A stretch of DNA of 38,445 nucleotides from Dialister histaminiformans (GTDB taxonomy: Bacteria; Bacillota; Negativicutes; Veillonellales; Dialisteraceae): NCBI RefSeq assembly GCF_900103425.1, contig NZ_FMXA01000016.1, positions 1 to 38,445 on the forward strand. The letters are read 5' to 3'. Below the pieces are notes generated by a model, which was not told where the DNA came from, did no database searches, and saw only the letters and a list, made by a program, of their open reading frames with translations. Positions 1-7,937 of this stretch are shown one piece after another. The position numbers and the translations under genes are program-made. Every line of letters begins with the position of its first letter. The first letter of the stretch is position 1.

Positions 1-2
1 AA

Positions 3-320
3 TTCACTAAACGATTCACTAAAGCAAGTCTTGACGAAGATTTTACTCTTTTTGAGCGTAAATTAAAGGAGCTGGGCATCAAGCACAAAAAGATTCGTCC
101 CTTTACCCCAAGACACAATGGGAAAGTAGAACGCAGTCATCGCAAGGATAACGAACGCTTTTATGCCACGCATTGTTTCTTCTCTTTTGAAGATTTCAGC
201 AGACAACTCAAAAGATATAATTATAGAGATTATAACTGCTTCCCAATGCGGCCACTTGGATGGAAATCTCCAAAAGATACACTCCATGATTTCATCAAGT
301 ACGGTGTAACATATGTTTGA
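3..320 (+). CDS. Transposase C-terminal part (IS481/IS3-type, DDE integrase core), cut by window edge
   Basis: An open frame enters from the left edge and gives 105 residues before a TGA. It contains the stretch RPFTPRHNGKVERSHRKD, the typical end of an rve (DDE) integrase core, in which the Glu of KVERSHR is the third catalytic acidic residue. The tail with the motif MRPLGWKSP is also usual for IS481-like or IS3-like transposases. The first two catalytic Asp residues lie outside the window. No terminal inverted repeat could be fixed downstream, so the exact right end of the element is unknown. It stands beyond the 3' end of rsmG in the opposite orientation. Family is a confident call; the IS group is not. 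Confidence 0.8.
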   Translation, partial: FTKRFTKASLDEDFTLFERKLKELGIKHKKIRPFTPRHNGKVERSHRKDNERFYATHCFFSFEDFSRQLKRYNYRDYNCFPMRPLGWKSPKDTLHDFIKYGVTYV

Positions 321-450
321 CAAACCAACACGTGCGAACCCAGCCAGATTTGCAATATCCGCAAAAATTTCTTCGAATGTTTTGAGACGTTGCCTTTGCA
401 TCAAAAGTGCAGGGTGTAGATTCTGCGAATAGCCTCCTGGTATATAAACT

Positions 451-492
451 AAAAGCAGAAAGAATCTTTTACCTTTGATCCTTTCTGCTTTT
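451..492. terminator. Hairpin terminator downstream of rsmG
   Basis: Arms 451-466 and 477-492 pair at 15 of 16 positions, with A-rich and T-rich outer ends, so it can act on either strand. It lies about 65 bases past the rsmG stop. Nearly the same arm sequence (AAGCAGAAAGAATC) is used in hairpins at 5673-5711 and 34471-34516. Confidence 0.65.
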
Positions 493-556
493 ATAAAGAT
501 TCTATACGAAGCATCCACTTGCAGATAAGCGGAGCCAATCTGCTCCCTTAAGCCTC

Positions 557-1279
557 TTATCTCTTATCCCTTACCGCTTTTATTGGCTTTCTTTCCGCTT
601 CTCCTGCTTTTCTTGGGAAACGTTTAGGTGTCAGGCTGTTTTTTCTGAGATAGAGGATGACCCTCTTTTCTCCGGAGGGAAGGATGCATTCTTTTTCGCT
701 TTCAAGTCTGGTTCCCATGAGAGAAAGAATGCCGGAGGCGTCCCTGAGTTCATCCTGGGCTCCCGGTCCTTTCATAGCGGCAAAGATTCCGCCTTTTTTT
801 ACGAAGGGCAGAGCCCATTCGGAAATGACGGGCATGGATTTCACCGCTCTGGCGGTCACTACGTCGAAATGGTCGCGGAAAGCGCCGTCCCGGGCCGCAT
901 CTTCCGCACGGCTGTGTACTACCGTCACGTTGGATACCCCCAGGATTTCTGCCGCCTCTTCAATGAAGCGGAGTTTTTTACGGATGGCATCCATGAGTAC
1001 GACCTGCATATCCGGCCGGAGAATGGCCAGAATCATCCCCGGGAAACCGGCGCCGGTCCCCAGATCCAGAAGGCTGCCTCCCTGTGGGAAATACCGGGCA
1101 TCGTATACAGTCAGAGAATCATACACATTCTTAATGAGACTTTCCCCGCTATCCTTAATACCTGTGAGGTTCATCACCCGGTTCTTTTCCATTACCAGTT
1201 CATTGTACTTTTCAAGGCGTGCCGCTATGGTTTCATCGCCCTGGATATGCAGTGCGTTAAGCATGTCCATGCCTGTCAT
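557..1279 (-). CDS. rsmG: 16S rRNA (guanine527-N7)-methyltransferase RsmG (GidB)
   Basis: This 240-residue protein matches RsmG, which uses S-adenosylmethionine to methylate N7 of G527 in 16S rRNA of the small ribosomal subunit. The SAM-binding motif I is clear at about residues 69-77 ([12 protein letters not shown]), followed by the acidic [15 protein letters not shown] segment and the TARAVKSM region. The C-terminal 30 residues are rich in Lys and Arg and make it slightly longer than usual. Its ATG overlaps the mnmG stop as ATGA (1276-1279), so the two are translationally coupled, as is common for gidA-gidB. An internal Met at residue 4 is an alternative start. A terminator-like hairpin follows at 451-492. 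Confidence 0.95.
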   Translation of the reverse strand: MTGMDMLNALHIQGDETIAARLEKYNELVMEKNRVMNLTGIKDSGESLIKNVYDSLTVYDARYFPQGGSLLDLGTGAGFPGMILAILRPDMQVVLMDAIRKKLRFIEEAAEILGVSNVTVVHSRAEDAARDGAFRDHFDVVTARAVKSMPVISEWALPFVKKGGIFAAMKGPGAQDELRDASGILSLMGTRLESEKECILPSGEKRVILYLRKNSLTPKRFPRKAGEAERKPIKAVRDKR

Positions 1280-3150
1280 CTGTATTCTCCCTTATGCTGC
1301 TTAAGAAATACCATCAGTACGGTCATATCCGCCGGGGATACGCCGGAAATTCTGGCTGCCTGTCCCAGAGACAGCGGACGGATCTTGTCCAGCTTCTGAC
1401 GGGCTTCCATGGTAATCCCTTCCATATGAAGGAAATCAATACCGGCAGGAATCTTTTCATTTTCCATGCGGGCTGCCTTTTCGATGGCCTTTTCCTGTCT
1501 GGCAATATAGCCTTCATATTTAATCATGATTTCCATTTCTTCTGCTGCGTCCTGAGCAAAATGCGGGCATCCCAGATATTTTTCCATCTTTTCATAGGTA
1601 ATTTCCGGACGTCTCAGAATCTGATCAGCCCCAATGCCTGTGGTAAGCGGTGCAGAACCGGCTGCCACCATGGCTTCATTAGTTGCCTTCGATGGAGTGA
1701 ATCTCTTTGTATGGATGAAATGCAGGGCTTCTTCCAGTCTCTGCTTTCTGGCCTGGAAACGGGCATATCGTTCTTCCGATACCAGACCGATTGCATATCC
1801 CTTTTCTGTAAGACGCAGATCCGCATTATCCTGACGGAGGATGAGACGGTATTCGCTGCGGCTGGTCATCATACGGTACGGTTCATTGGTTCCCTTGGTT
1901 ACCAGATCATCAATAAGGGCACCGATGTAGGCTTCATGACGTGCCAGTACGAACGGTTCCTTTCCTTTTATCTTCAGTGCCGCGTTGATGCCGGCCATAA
2001 GGCCCTGAGCGGCCGCTTCTTCATAGCCGGAGGTTCCGTTGGACTGACCTGCGGAATAAAGTCCCGGAAGCTTCTTTACTTCCAGAGTCGGATACAGCTG
2101 GAGAGGATCCAGCAGATCGTATTCAATCGCGTAAGCCGGACGCATAATCTTTACATCTTCCAGCCCCGGAATGGTACGCAGGAACGCATACTGTACATCC
2201 ATCGGCAGGGATGTGGACATGCCCTGTACATACATTTCATTGGTGTCCAGTCCTTCCGGTTCGATGAAGAGCTGATGTCTCTTCTTATCCGCGAAACGGA
2301 CTACCTTATCTTCAATGGACGGGCAGTATCTGGCTCCGACCCCGGTGATAAGACCGGAATACTTCGGTGCTCTCTTAATATTGTCCCGGATAATCTTATG
2401 GGTGGTTTCGTTGGTATAGGTGAGCCAGCAGACCGCCTTGTTTCTGTCCACATCTTCATCCATGAAGGAGAAGGAATGATGCTTCGGATCTCCTTCTTCC
2501 AGCGCCATGTGGTCCAGGTGCAGAGTACGCAGGTCGACACGGCTCGGTGTCCCGGTCTTGAAACGGAGCAGTTCGATACCATGCTTTCTCAGATTTTCAG
2601 AAAGTCCTGTACTTGGGCGCATGCCGTTCGGTCCACCTTTGTACTTGTTATCCCCGATGATGATATCACTTTCCAGATAGGTGCCTGTGCAGAGAATGAC
2701 TGCCTTGGCTGTATAGGCTTCACCCAGTTCAGAAATAATTCCGTTGACATGGCCGTCTTCTTCCAGAATATCCACCACCATCATCTGTTTCAGATCCAGA
2801 TTGTCGGTGTTTTCAATTACCTTTTTCATATAGCGGTGGTACGCGCCTTTGTCCGACTGGGCACGCAGAGCGTACACAGCCGGTCCCTTACTGCTGTTGA
2901 GCATGCGCATCTGAATGGCGGTGGCATCTGCTGCAATGCCCATTTCGCCGCCCAGCGCATCCAGTTCTTTGACCAGATGGCTCTTTCCCGGTCCGCCTAC
3001 TGCCGGATTGCACGGCATCATCGCTACATTATCCAGAGAAATTGTCGTAAGCAGCGTTTTGCATCCCATACGGGCAGCAGCCAGTGCTGCTTCGCATCCC
3101 GCATGACCGGCGCCAACAACAATAACGTCATAGGAATCAATCAAATACAT
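1276..3150 (-). CDS. mnmG: tRNA uridine-34 5-carboxymethylaminomethyl modification enzyme MnmG (GidA)
   Basis: A 624-residue FAD protein, normal in length for MnmG. With MnmE it installs the carboxymethylaminomethyl group on U34 of certain tRNAs, using methylene-tetrahydrofolate and FAD/NADH. The N-terminal dinucleotide fold [19 protein letters not shown] (about residues 11-29) and the family segment [16 protein letters not shown] are visible, as are the GTGTYLE-like and [18 protein letters not shown] regions. mnmE is not in the window, although in many Firmicutes it lies directly upstream. The gene is the first of a two-gene unit with rsmG, and has its own promoter at 3206-3234. Confidence 0.97.
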   Translation of the reverse strand: MYLIDSYDVIVVGAGHAGCEAALAAARMGCKTLLTTISLDNVAMMPCNPAVGGPGKSHLVKELDALGGEMGIAADATAIQMRMLNSSKGPAVYALRAQSDKGAYHRYMKKVIENTDNLDLKQMMVVDILEEDGHVNGIISELGEAYTAKAVILCTGTYLESDIIIGDNKYKGGPNGMRPSTGLSENLRKHGIELLRFKTGTPSRVDLRTLHLDHMALEEGDPKHHSFSFMDEDVDRNKAVCWLTYTNETTHKIIRDNIKRAPKYSGLITGVGARYCPSIEDKVVRFADKKRHQLFIEPEGLDTNEMYVQGMSTSLPMDVQYAFLRTIPGLEDVKIMRPAYAIEYDLLDPLQLYPTLEVKKLPGLYSAGQSNGTSGYEEAAAQGLMAGINAALKIKGKEPFVLARHEAYIGALIDDLVTKGTNEPYRMMTSRSEYRLILRQDNADLRLTEKGYAIGLVSEERYARFQARKQRLEEALHFIHTKRFTPSKATNEAMVAAGSAPLTTGIGADQILRRPEITYEKMEKYLGCPHFAQDAAEEMEIMIKYEGYIARQEKAIEKAARMENEKIPAGIDFLHMEGITMEARQKLDKIRPLSLGQAARISGVSPADMTVLMVFLKQHKGEYR

Positions 3151-3205
3151 TTCTTACCCTTCTTTCCCCTCCGTCTGAGGGAGTAAACACTAAATCATGA
3201 TAGAT

Positions 3206-3234
3206 ATTATACAGGCAAAAACGAGGCTATGCAA
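3206..3234 (-). promoter_or_regulatory. Sigma-70-type promoter for mnmG-rsmG
   Basis: On the minus strand a TTGCAT -35 (3229-3234) is separated by 17 bases from a perfect TATAAT -10 (3206-3211), about 55 bases ahead of the mnmG ATG. The -35 box lies inside the trxA terminator hairpin, so the terminator and the next promoter share sequence. Confidence 0.65.
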
Positions 3235-3254
3235 AAATATGTTTTGCACAGCCC
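3213..3254 (-). terminator. Intrinsic terminator of trxA
   Basis: Read on the minus strand, GGCT(G)TGCAAAA pairs with TTTTGCA(T)AGCC over a short loop and is followed by TCGTTTTTG. It lies about 73 bases past the trxA stop. Confidence 0.65.
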
Positions 3255-3326
3255 CGTCTCATATCATCTAAAAAGAAAATCCGGTCTTCCGGTCTAGTCT
3301 GTCAGGGAGTTTCCTGAAGGAGGAAA

Positions 3327-3638
3327 TTATTCGGTTACAAACTGAACCAGTGCTTCCTCCGGCTGGAATCCCATAGTCTGCTTTACCGCCTTGCCATCCT
3401 TGAACAGGATAAGGGTAGGAATGCTCATAATGCCAAACTGAGCGGCCAGTTCCTGCTGATCATCCACATCCACCTTGCCCACTTTCAGGGTATCGGCCTT
3501 TTCTTCAGCCAACTTGGCCACTACCGGTGCCAGACGACGACATGGCGGGCACCAGGTAGCCCAGAAATCTACCAGTACCGGCTTATCCGATTTAAGAACT
3601 TCTGCTTCAAAATTATCTTTGGTAATAACAACTTCCAT
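3327..3638 (-). CDS. trxA: Thioredoxin with a CPPC active site
   Basis: A 103-residue single-domain thioredoxin, normal length. It would act as a cytoplasmic dithiol-disulfide reductant recycled by thioredoxin reductase. The fold markers are DFWATWC at the active site (about residues 25-31), the cis-Pro segment SIPTLILFKDG (about 73-83) and the closing G..P region. The active site reads WCPPC instead of the standard WCGPC. Pro replacing Gly between the cysteines is seen directly and would be expected to alter the redox potential. The gene stands alone between its own promoter (3690-3717) and terminator (3213-3254). An AGGAG ribosome site precedes the ATG by eight bases. No signal peptide is present. 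Confidence 0.92.
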   Translation of the reverse strand: MEVVITKDNFEAEVLKSDKPVLVDFWATWCPPCRRLAPVVAKLAEEKADTLKVGKVDVDDQQELAAQFGIMSIPTLILFKDGKAVKQTMGFQPEEALVQFVTE

Positions 3639-3689
3639 AATGATTTCTCCTGTTATATATCAACCATATCTACAATTATCTATATACCT

Positions 3690-3717
3690 ATTATACAGTA
3701 CACCGTCAAGGCGTCAA
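3690..3717 (-). promoter_or_regulatory. Promoter of the thioredoxin gene
   Basis: Minus strand: TTGACG (3712-3717), 16-base spacer, TATAAT (3690-3695), about 50 bases before the trxA ATG. It is one of the closest matches to the consensus in the window. Confidence 0.7.
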
Positions 3718-3814
3718 GACTCGCTAAAAAGCAGGTATGAGATATGAAGTTTGAGGAAGGATAGGGTTCGGCTTGCGAGTTTTTCCTCTTACCTGTTTTT
3801 ATGCACAGGCAGCA

Positions 3815-3849
3815 AAAAAGCTGTGACAGGTATCCTGCCACAGCTTTTT
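3815..3849 (-). terminator. Intrinsic terminator of the ferritin gene
   Basis: AAAAAGCTGTG (3815-3825) pairs with CACAGCTTTTT (3839-3849), with an additional inner CAGG/CCTG pairing. On the minus strand it lies ten bases past the ferritin stop and ends in a T run. The symmetric A/T ends would also let it work on the plus strand. Confidence 0.8.
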
Positions 3850-3858
3850 AGCCATTAT

Positions 3859-4353
3859 TTATTCTTTTCTTCCCTTGAGGGACTGATCAAAGCTGTAGAA
3901 TGCAGCCTTATCATCTTCAGTAGCCTTGAAACCGTCAACGATTTCGTGAGCGTTAGCTTCTTCTTCTACCTGTTCAGTAATGTACCACTGGAGGAATACT
4001 TCAGTTTCCAGATCGCCTTCTGCTCTTGCCTGCTTAAAGAGGCTGCGGATGGAGTCGGAAATGAATTCTTCGTGCTTCAGTGCAGCTTCAGATACCTGGC
4101 ATGGGCAGTCAAAATGCTGAGTTACCGCATCGATAGCGCCGAATTCAGTAACCCCTTCTCTGTCTTCGATATAGTCAGAAATCTTAAATGCGTGTTCCAG
4201 TTCTTCATCATGCTGAATCTTGAGCCAGGATGCATAACCGGTGAATCCTTCTCTCTTCATATCCTTGGACATAGAGAGATAAAGATATGCGGAATACAGT
4301 TCCTTAACATACTGTTCATTCAGTGCTTTTTCCATAGATGCGGACAATTTCAT
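3859..4353 (-). CDS. ftnA: Non-haem ferritin (FtnA-type)
   Basis: A 164-residue four-helix ferritin, which oxidises Fe(II) and stores iron as a mineral in a 24-subunit shell in the cytoplasm. Ferroxidase ligands are visible in order: Glu18 in VKELYS, Glu51 and His54 in DEELEHAF, a Glu in LKHEEFI (about 95) and the Gln and Glu in FLQWYITEQVEEE (about 127-135). No haem-ligand Met of the bacterioferritin type is obvious. A strong AAGGAGG ribosome site precedes the ATG. A TATAAT -10 lies at 4413-4418 on the minus strand but its -35 is weak. It is monocistronic. I saw no Fur box that I could defend. Confidence 0.93.
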   Translation of the reverse strand: MKLSASMEKALNEQYVKELYSAYLYLSMSKDMKREGFTGYASWLKIQHDEELEHAFKISDYIEDREGVTEFGAIDAVTQHFDCPCQVSEAALKHEEFISDSIRSLFKQARAEGDLETEVFLQWYITEQVEEEANAHEIVDGFKATEDDKAAFYSFDQSLKGRKE

Positions 4354-4464
4354 AATGAATCCTCCTTATCAACATGTAGCTTTATTATTGGACAATGAGT
4401 TTGTCTATCTCTATTATATCGCATTTTTCCAATTAATCCAGATACTGAACAAATTTTATTCAGT

Positions 4465-5343
4465 TTATTTCATTCCCGAAACAATCTGTTTCAGATAGTC
4501 AGCAAACGGACCGCCCAGATCCTTTCTTCGCAGGGCAAATTCCACCGTGGCTTCCAGAAACCCCAGTTTATTGCCTACATCGTAACGGCGGCCTTCGAAG
4601 TTATACGCATAAACGCTGCTGTTTTTAGCCATAACCCGGAGTGCATCGGTGAGCTGAATTTCTCCACCTTTTCCCGGCTGCGTCTGTTCCAGAATCGGGA
4701 AGATATCCGGCGTAATGACATAGCGTCCCAGAACCGCTGTACGACTCGGTGCTTCTTCTACTGCCGGTTTTTCCACCATATCTTCCACCCGGTACAGATT
4801 AGATGTTTCTGTAGGAACGCCCTTAATAATGCCGTAGGAAGATACCGCTTCCTTCTCCACTTCCTGGCATCCAAGAATGGTGGAGCCCGTTTCATTATAC
4901 ATATCGATGAGCTGCTTCAGTGCCGGACGCTTCGGATTGTACACAATATCGTCTCCCAGAATGACACCGAATGGCTCATCATCCATAAAGGTCTTAGCGC
5001 AGAGAATAGCATCTCCCAGTCCGTTCATATGCTTCTGACGGACGTAGTGAACCGTAATGGAGGAAATGCGTTCAATTTCCTTAAGCAATTCCATCTTGCC
5101 ATGTTCATACAGATGTCGTTCCAGTTCCGGAGAGGAATCAAAATGGTCTTCAATCGCTCTCTTGGCATGGCCGGAAATAATCAGAATCTCATTGATTCCG
5201 CTCTCCAGAATTTCTTCCACAATATACTGAATCGTCGGTTTGTCGACAATAGGCAGCATTTCCTTTGGCATGGCCTTGGTAGCCGGAAGGAAACGTGTAC
5301 CGAATCCCGCTGCCGGGATGACTGCTTTTCTTATCTTTTTCAT
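4465..5343 (-). CDS. galU: UTP--glucose-1-phosphate uridylyltransferase
   Basis: The 292-residue enzyme makes UDP-glucose from UTP and glucose-1-phosphate, the donor for glycans such as those built by the cluster further right. The nucleotidyltransferase signature AAGFGTRFLPATKAMPKEML stands at residues 10-29, followed by the metal-site region VILGDDIVYN, the EKPAVEE segment, and GRRYDVGNKLGFLEA near the C-terminus. I chose the ATG at 5343 because AAGGAGC precedes it at good spacing and the family starts with MKKIRKAVIPAAG. An in-frame upstream extension to 5457 would add 38 residues unlike the family. A good promoter lies at 5368-5396. Confidence 0.96.
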   Translation of the reverse strand: MKKIRKAVIPAAGFGTRFLPATKAMPKEMLPIVDKPTIQYIVEEILESGINEILIISGHAKRAIEDHFDSSPELERHLYEHGKMELLKEIERISSITVHYVRQKHMNGLGDAILCAKTFMDDEPFGVILGDDIVYNPKRPALKQLIDMYNETGSTILGCQEVEKEAVSSYGIIKGVPTETSNLYRVEDMVEKPAVEEAPSRTAVLGRYVITPDIFPILEQTQPGKGGEIQLTDALRVMAKNSSVYAYNFEGRRYDVGNKLGFLEATVEFALRRKDLGGPFADYLKQIVSGMK

Positions 5344-5367
5344 AACCTGCTCCTTAAACCTGTTATT

Positions 5368-5396
5368 TTTATAATCTGCATTTAATCTTATGTTAA
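5368..5396 (-). promoter_or_regulatory. Promoter of galU
   Basis: Minus strand: TTAACA (5391-5396), 17-base spacer, TATAAA (5368-5373), 24 bases before the chosen ATG. A promoter here also argues against the longer galU reading frame, which would start upstream of it. Confidence 0.65.
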
Positions 5397-5976
5397 CCAT
5401 CCCCGGAAAAAAAGTAAAGCACAGTGGCCTGACGGCCACAGAACGGGAACATTGCATGTTCCCTCTCAGACTTCAGACGACAGACCGAGAATCCTTTGGA
5501 TTCTCTTTCAGACTGACAACCATACATTATGCGTTCCTATAATTTAACAATGTGGAATCAACTTTCCACCGTCTTCGACGGTCCCCCTTTCTCTCCAGAA
5601 AGGCGTTTCATTTTGTGCGTTACCTTTTGGATGCACTTTTCAATTCTTCTGCTAAGCATGCTGTAAAAACAAAAAGCAAAAAGAATCATTTCTTGTGATT
5701 CTTTCTGCTTTCCATATACAACCAATTTCCGCATCCCCCCTGCAATTCTAAAGGAATTGCACCGTCTCAAGAATCCATCAGGATTCTTGCCGTCTCGGGC
5801 CGAAGGACTGCGGTCCCGAGAATGGCTCTCCCATTCTTGCGGGCAGCAAACATAGTTTGCTGGGGGTGAAGTGGAAAACACTTTTACAAAAGGCTATTCG
5901 CAGAATCCACTTGCGGACAAGCGAAGCGCGTCTGCCAAACCTCCTACCTCCAACCTCACACCTCTTACCTCTCCTA
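5397..5976. repeat. Intergenic multi-hairpin array A (no gene)
   Basis: No convincing gene lies here. The stretch holds successive small inverted repeats: 5487-5505 (8-base arms, flanked by CAGAC repeats at 5467-5514), 5568-5582, 5586-5603 (CCTTTCT/AGAAAGG), 5673-5711, 5741-5761, 5768-5789, 5794-5820, 5819-5837 and 5845-5861 (AGCAAAC-ATA-GTTTGCT). Linkers such as CCGTCTC recur. The block ends with ACTTGCGGACAAGCGAAGCG (5909-5928), which has relatives at about 516-540 and, inverted, at 9755-9782. Several modules reappear in arrays C and D in the same order. Confidence 0.7.
5673..5711. terminator. Terminator-like hairpin inside array A
   Basis: Arms 5673-5688 and 5696-5711 match at 15 of 16 positions, with A-rich and T-rich ends. 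The 3' arm TGATTCTTTCTGCTTT is nearly identical to those at 477-492 and 34500-34516. It lies about 265 bases beyond the 5977-7773 gene, so it may terminate that transcript. Confidence 0.55.
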
Positions 5977-7773
5977 TCAGAACGCCGGATCTTCTGTGAG
6001 TTTTTTCTTTCTGTCCATAGTCATGGCATTCTCTGCGTTGATAGCATAGGCCGGGGACGAGAAATCATAGGCTTCGTGATAGAACGAAGTCCGGGCCTGG
6101 AACAGGCCAGACAGAGTATCAAATATCAGGTCATTGGTAAATGGTGTATGCTCGTGTGCCTTCATCTGCTTCATCAGTTCCGGATATTTTGCCTGGTACG
6201 ATGGGGACAGATATACGAAGAACGGAATATGGACCATATCAAAATAGAACGGTGACGTACCGTGGAAATGTTTCATGTTTTCCCCATGGTCTGAGAAATA
6301 GACCATAGCCTGCAGATTCATGTTATCCCGGGCATAATTGAAGATATTCTGCATAATCCAGTCGTCATAAGCAATGGTCATATCATAATCATGGTCAGGG
6401 TTATTCGGAGAAATGCCAAACTGATTCCAACGGGATACCGGAACACGTGTCTTATAGGTATAGTGGCTGCCGGTAATGTTGATGAACACCACCCGTTTCT
6501 TTGCCGGAGGTAATTCTTTCAGCACATTCAGAGCATATTCATCCGGATTCTGTTCCCAGTAGGTATGATCACACCTTTCAGCAATCATGGTGACGCCGGC
6601 GCTGGACAGGGAGCTGCGGTTCTTGAACGAAATCCAGTCGGTGGCGAATCCTGCCTTGCGAAGGGCATCCACCAGGCTGACTACGTGCCGCAGGTCGTTA
6701 TCCCCATACTGGTTAGCGCTGGTGAGCGCATAGCTGAGGGACATGAGCGTATTCGGGAAATTAGAGTAAGCCTTGTACCCCAGAGCGAAATCAGGAGTTT
6801 TCGCCATAGCGGAAAGCCAGGGCGTATTATTTTCCCGATATTCCGGATTGAAAGCCTTCATGTGGTCACGGTTGGCACTTTCCCCGATAATGACGATATA
6901 GGTTCCATCCGGTGCATTCTGCCCTTCCTGAAGCAGCATGGCCCCGGTATTCTTATTGATATTGTCATTCATCTGGGACAGTACCTGGAAGTCACTGCCC
7001 TTGCTTTCCACAGCGCGATAAATATTGACAGGGAACACATGAGTGAACATGCGGTAGAATCCGCCGATAAACAGGATAGACACCAGCACCAGGCCGATTT
7101 TCCCGCGCCGGCTCAGGCTCTTCACCGGACTTTCACAGGAAGCTGCTGCCTTAAGAAGGGAGAATGAACCCTTCATGGCCAGCACCAGCAGAGCGGCTAC
7201 CAGCACCACGGAGCCAACGGCCATAGCCGGAGAGGCTACGGTGGTAAAGAAAGATTTCACTTCATCGCTGTGTGTAGCCATAACGGCCATCATGGCGAAC
7301 ATATCCATTTCTCCGCCCATGACGATGTAATATCCCACATAGACAAAGGGCATGGCCAGAAGGAACAGCGCAAGCAGTCCCTGCACGATGCCCCAGGGGA
7401 TGCGCGCCTTCAGGCAATGGCGGCTCCACACGCCTGACACATAGGGAAGCGTGAAAATCAGGGCTGCATACATGTAGTAATCCCCCAGATGCTTCTTTTC
7501 CGGAAGATCTGCGAACCCGTATCCCCAGGTAAACACCGCTGCCCACAGCACAGGCAGTACCACCGCCCAGGGCAGCAGTTTCTTCAGGTACGAATCAGTA
7601 AACACAGAGAACATCCCCAGAGAGACAATCCATACCACGAGTACGGATGTCAGAAGCCGGGGATTCATATAACTTGCAAGGGTGGGATAATCCCCGCCGA
7701 GCTTAAGGATGCCTGCCGCTGCCACCACAAAAAGCAGGACGGTGAGCAGGGAGCGCTTCAGAATCTGTTTCAT
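5977..7773 (-). CDS. Phosphoethanolamine transferase-like membrane sulfatase-fold enzyme (copy 1)
   Basis: A 598-residue inner-membrane protein of the EptA/CptA type, expected to transfer phosphoethanolamine from phosphatidylethanolamine to lipid A or core sugars. The first 245 residues carry about six or seven hydrophobic segments (near 8-25, 42-60, 68-85, 100-118, 128-150, 185-203, 225-242). The alkaline-phosphatase-fold domain follows, with IIGESANRDHMKAFNPEY at about 295-312 as the nucleophile and metal site and FSDHGENMKHFHGTS at about 493-507 for metal binding. The nucleophile position holds Ser where EptA enzymes have Thr. The start at 7773 follows GAGGAAA; an upstream in-frame start at 7824 lacks a site. 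Its leader has a hairpin at 7798-7815. Paralogues lie at 17813-19633 and 19679-21397. The exact acceptor is unknown. Confidence 0.85.
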   Translation of the reverse strand: MKQILKRSLLTVLLFVVAAAGILKLGGDYPTLASYMNPRLLTSVLVVWIVSLGMFSVFTDSYLKKLLPWAVVLPVLWAAVFTWGYGFADLPEKKHLGDYYMYAALIFTLPYVSGVWSRHCLKARIPWGIVQGLLALFLLAMPFVYVGYYIVMGGEMDMFAMMAVMATHSDEVKSFFTTVASPAMAVGSVVLVAALLVLAMKGSFSLLKAAASCESPVKSLSRRGKIGLVLVSILFIGGFYRMFTHVFPVNIYRAVESKGSDFQVLSQMNDNINKNTGAMLLQEGQNAPDGTYIVIIGESANRDHMKAFNPEYRENNTPWLSAMAKTPDFALGYKAYSNFPNTLMSLSYALTSANQYGDNDLRHVVSLVDALRKAGFATDWISFKNRSSLSSAGVTMIAERCDHTYWEQNPDEYALNVLKELPPAKKRVVFINITGSHYTYKTRVPVSRWNQFGISPNNPDHDYDMTIAYDDWIMQNIFNYARDNMNLQAMVYFSDHGENMKHFHGTSPFYFDMVHIPFFVYLSPSYQAKYPELMKQMKAHEHTPFTNDLIFDTLSGLFQARTSFYHEAYDFSSPAYAINAENAMTMDRKKKLTEDPAF

Positions 7774-7880
7774 CACAATTTCCTCTTTTAAACACAACAG
7801 CAGAAAAGTCTGCTGCCACAACATTCCTATATTAGCAGAAAATTAAATTTCCGGCTAACGTTTTCATTCCTTTCTTTCAT

Positions 7881-7909
7881 TTGGCGAACCGGCGGTTATA
7901 GTCTATACT
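7881..7909 (+). promoter_or_regulatory. Promoter for the orphan membrane-domain gene
   Basis: TTGGCG (7881-7886), 17-base spacer, TATACT (7904-7909), 28 bases ahead of the ATG at 7938. The gap is shared with the divergent gene 5977-7773. Confidence 0.6.
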
Positions 7910-7937
7910 TAGAAAGAGATTTTTAAGGAGGATTCCC

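Noticed and set aside
1294-3186. A 630-codon plus-strand frame
   Set aside because: Antisense shadow of mnmG, same reasoning as for ileS.
4344-4464. Fur box upstream of ferritin
   Set aside because: No stretch close enough to the 19-base Fur consensus was found.
5344-5457. N-terminal extension of galU
   Set aside because: The extension has no family similarity and would start upstream of the promoter boxes; the ATG at 5343 has a good ribosome site.
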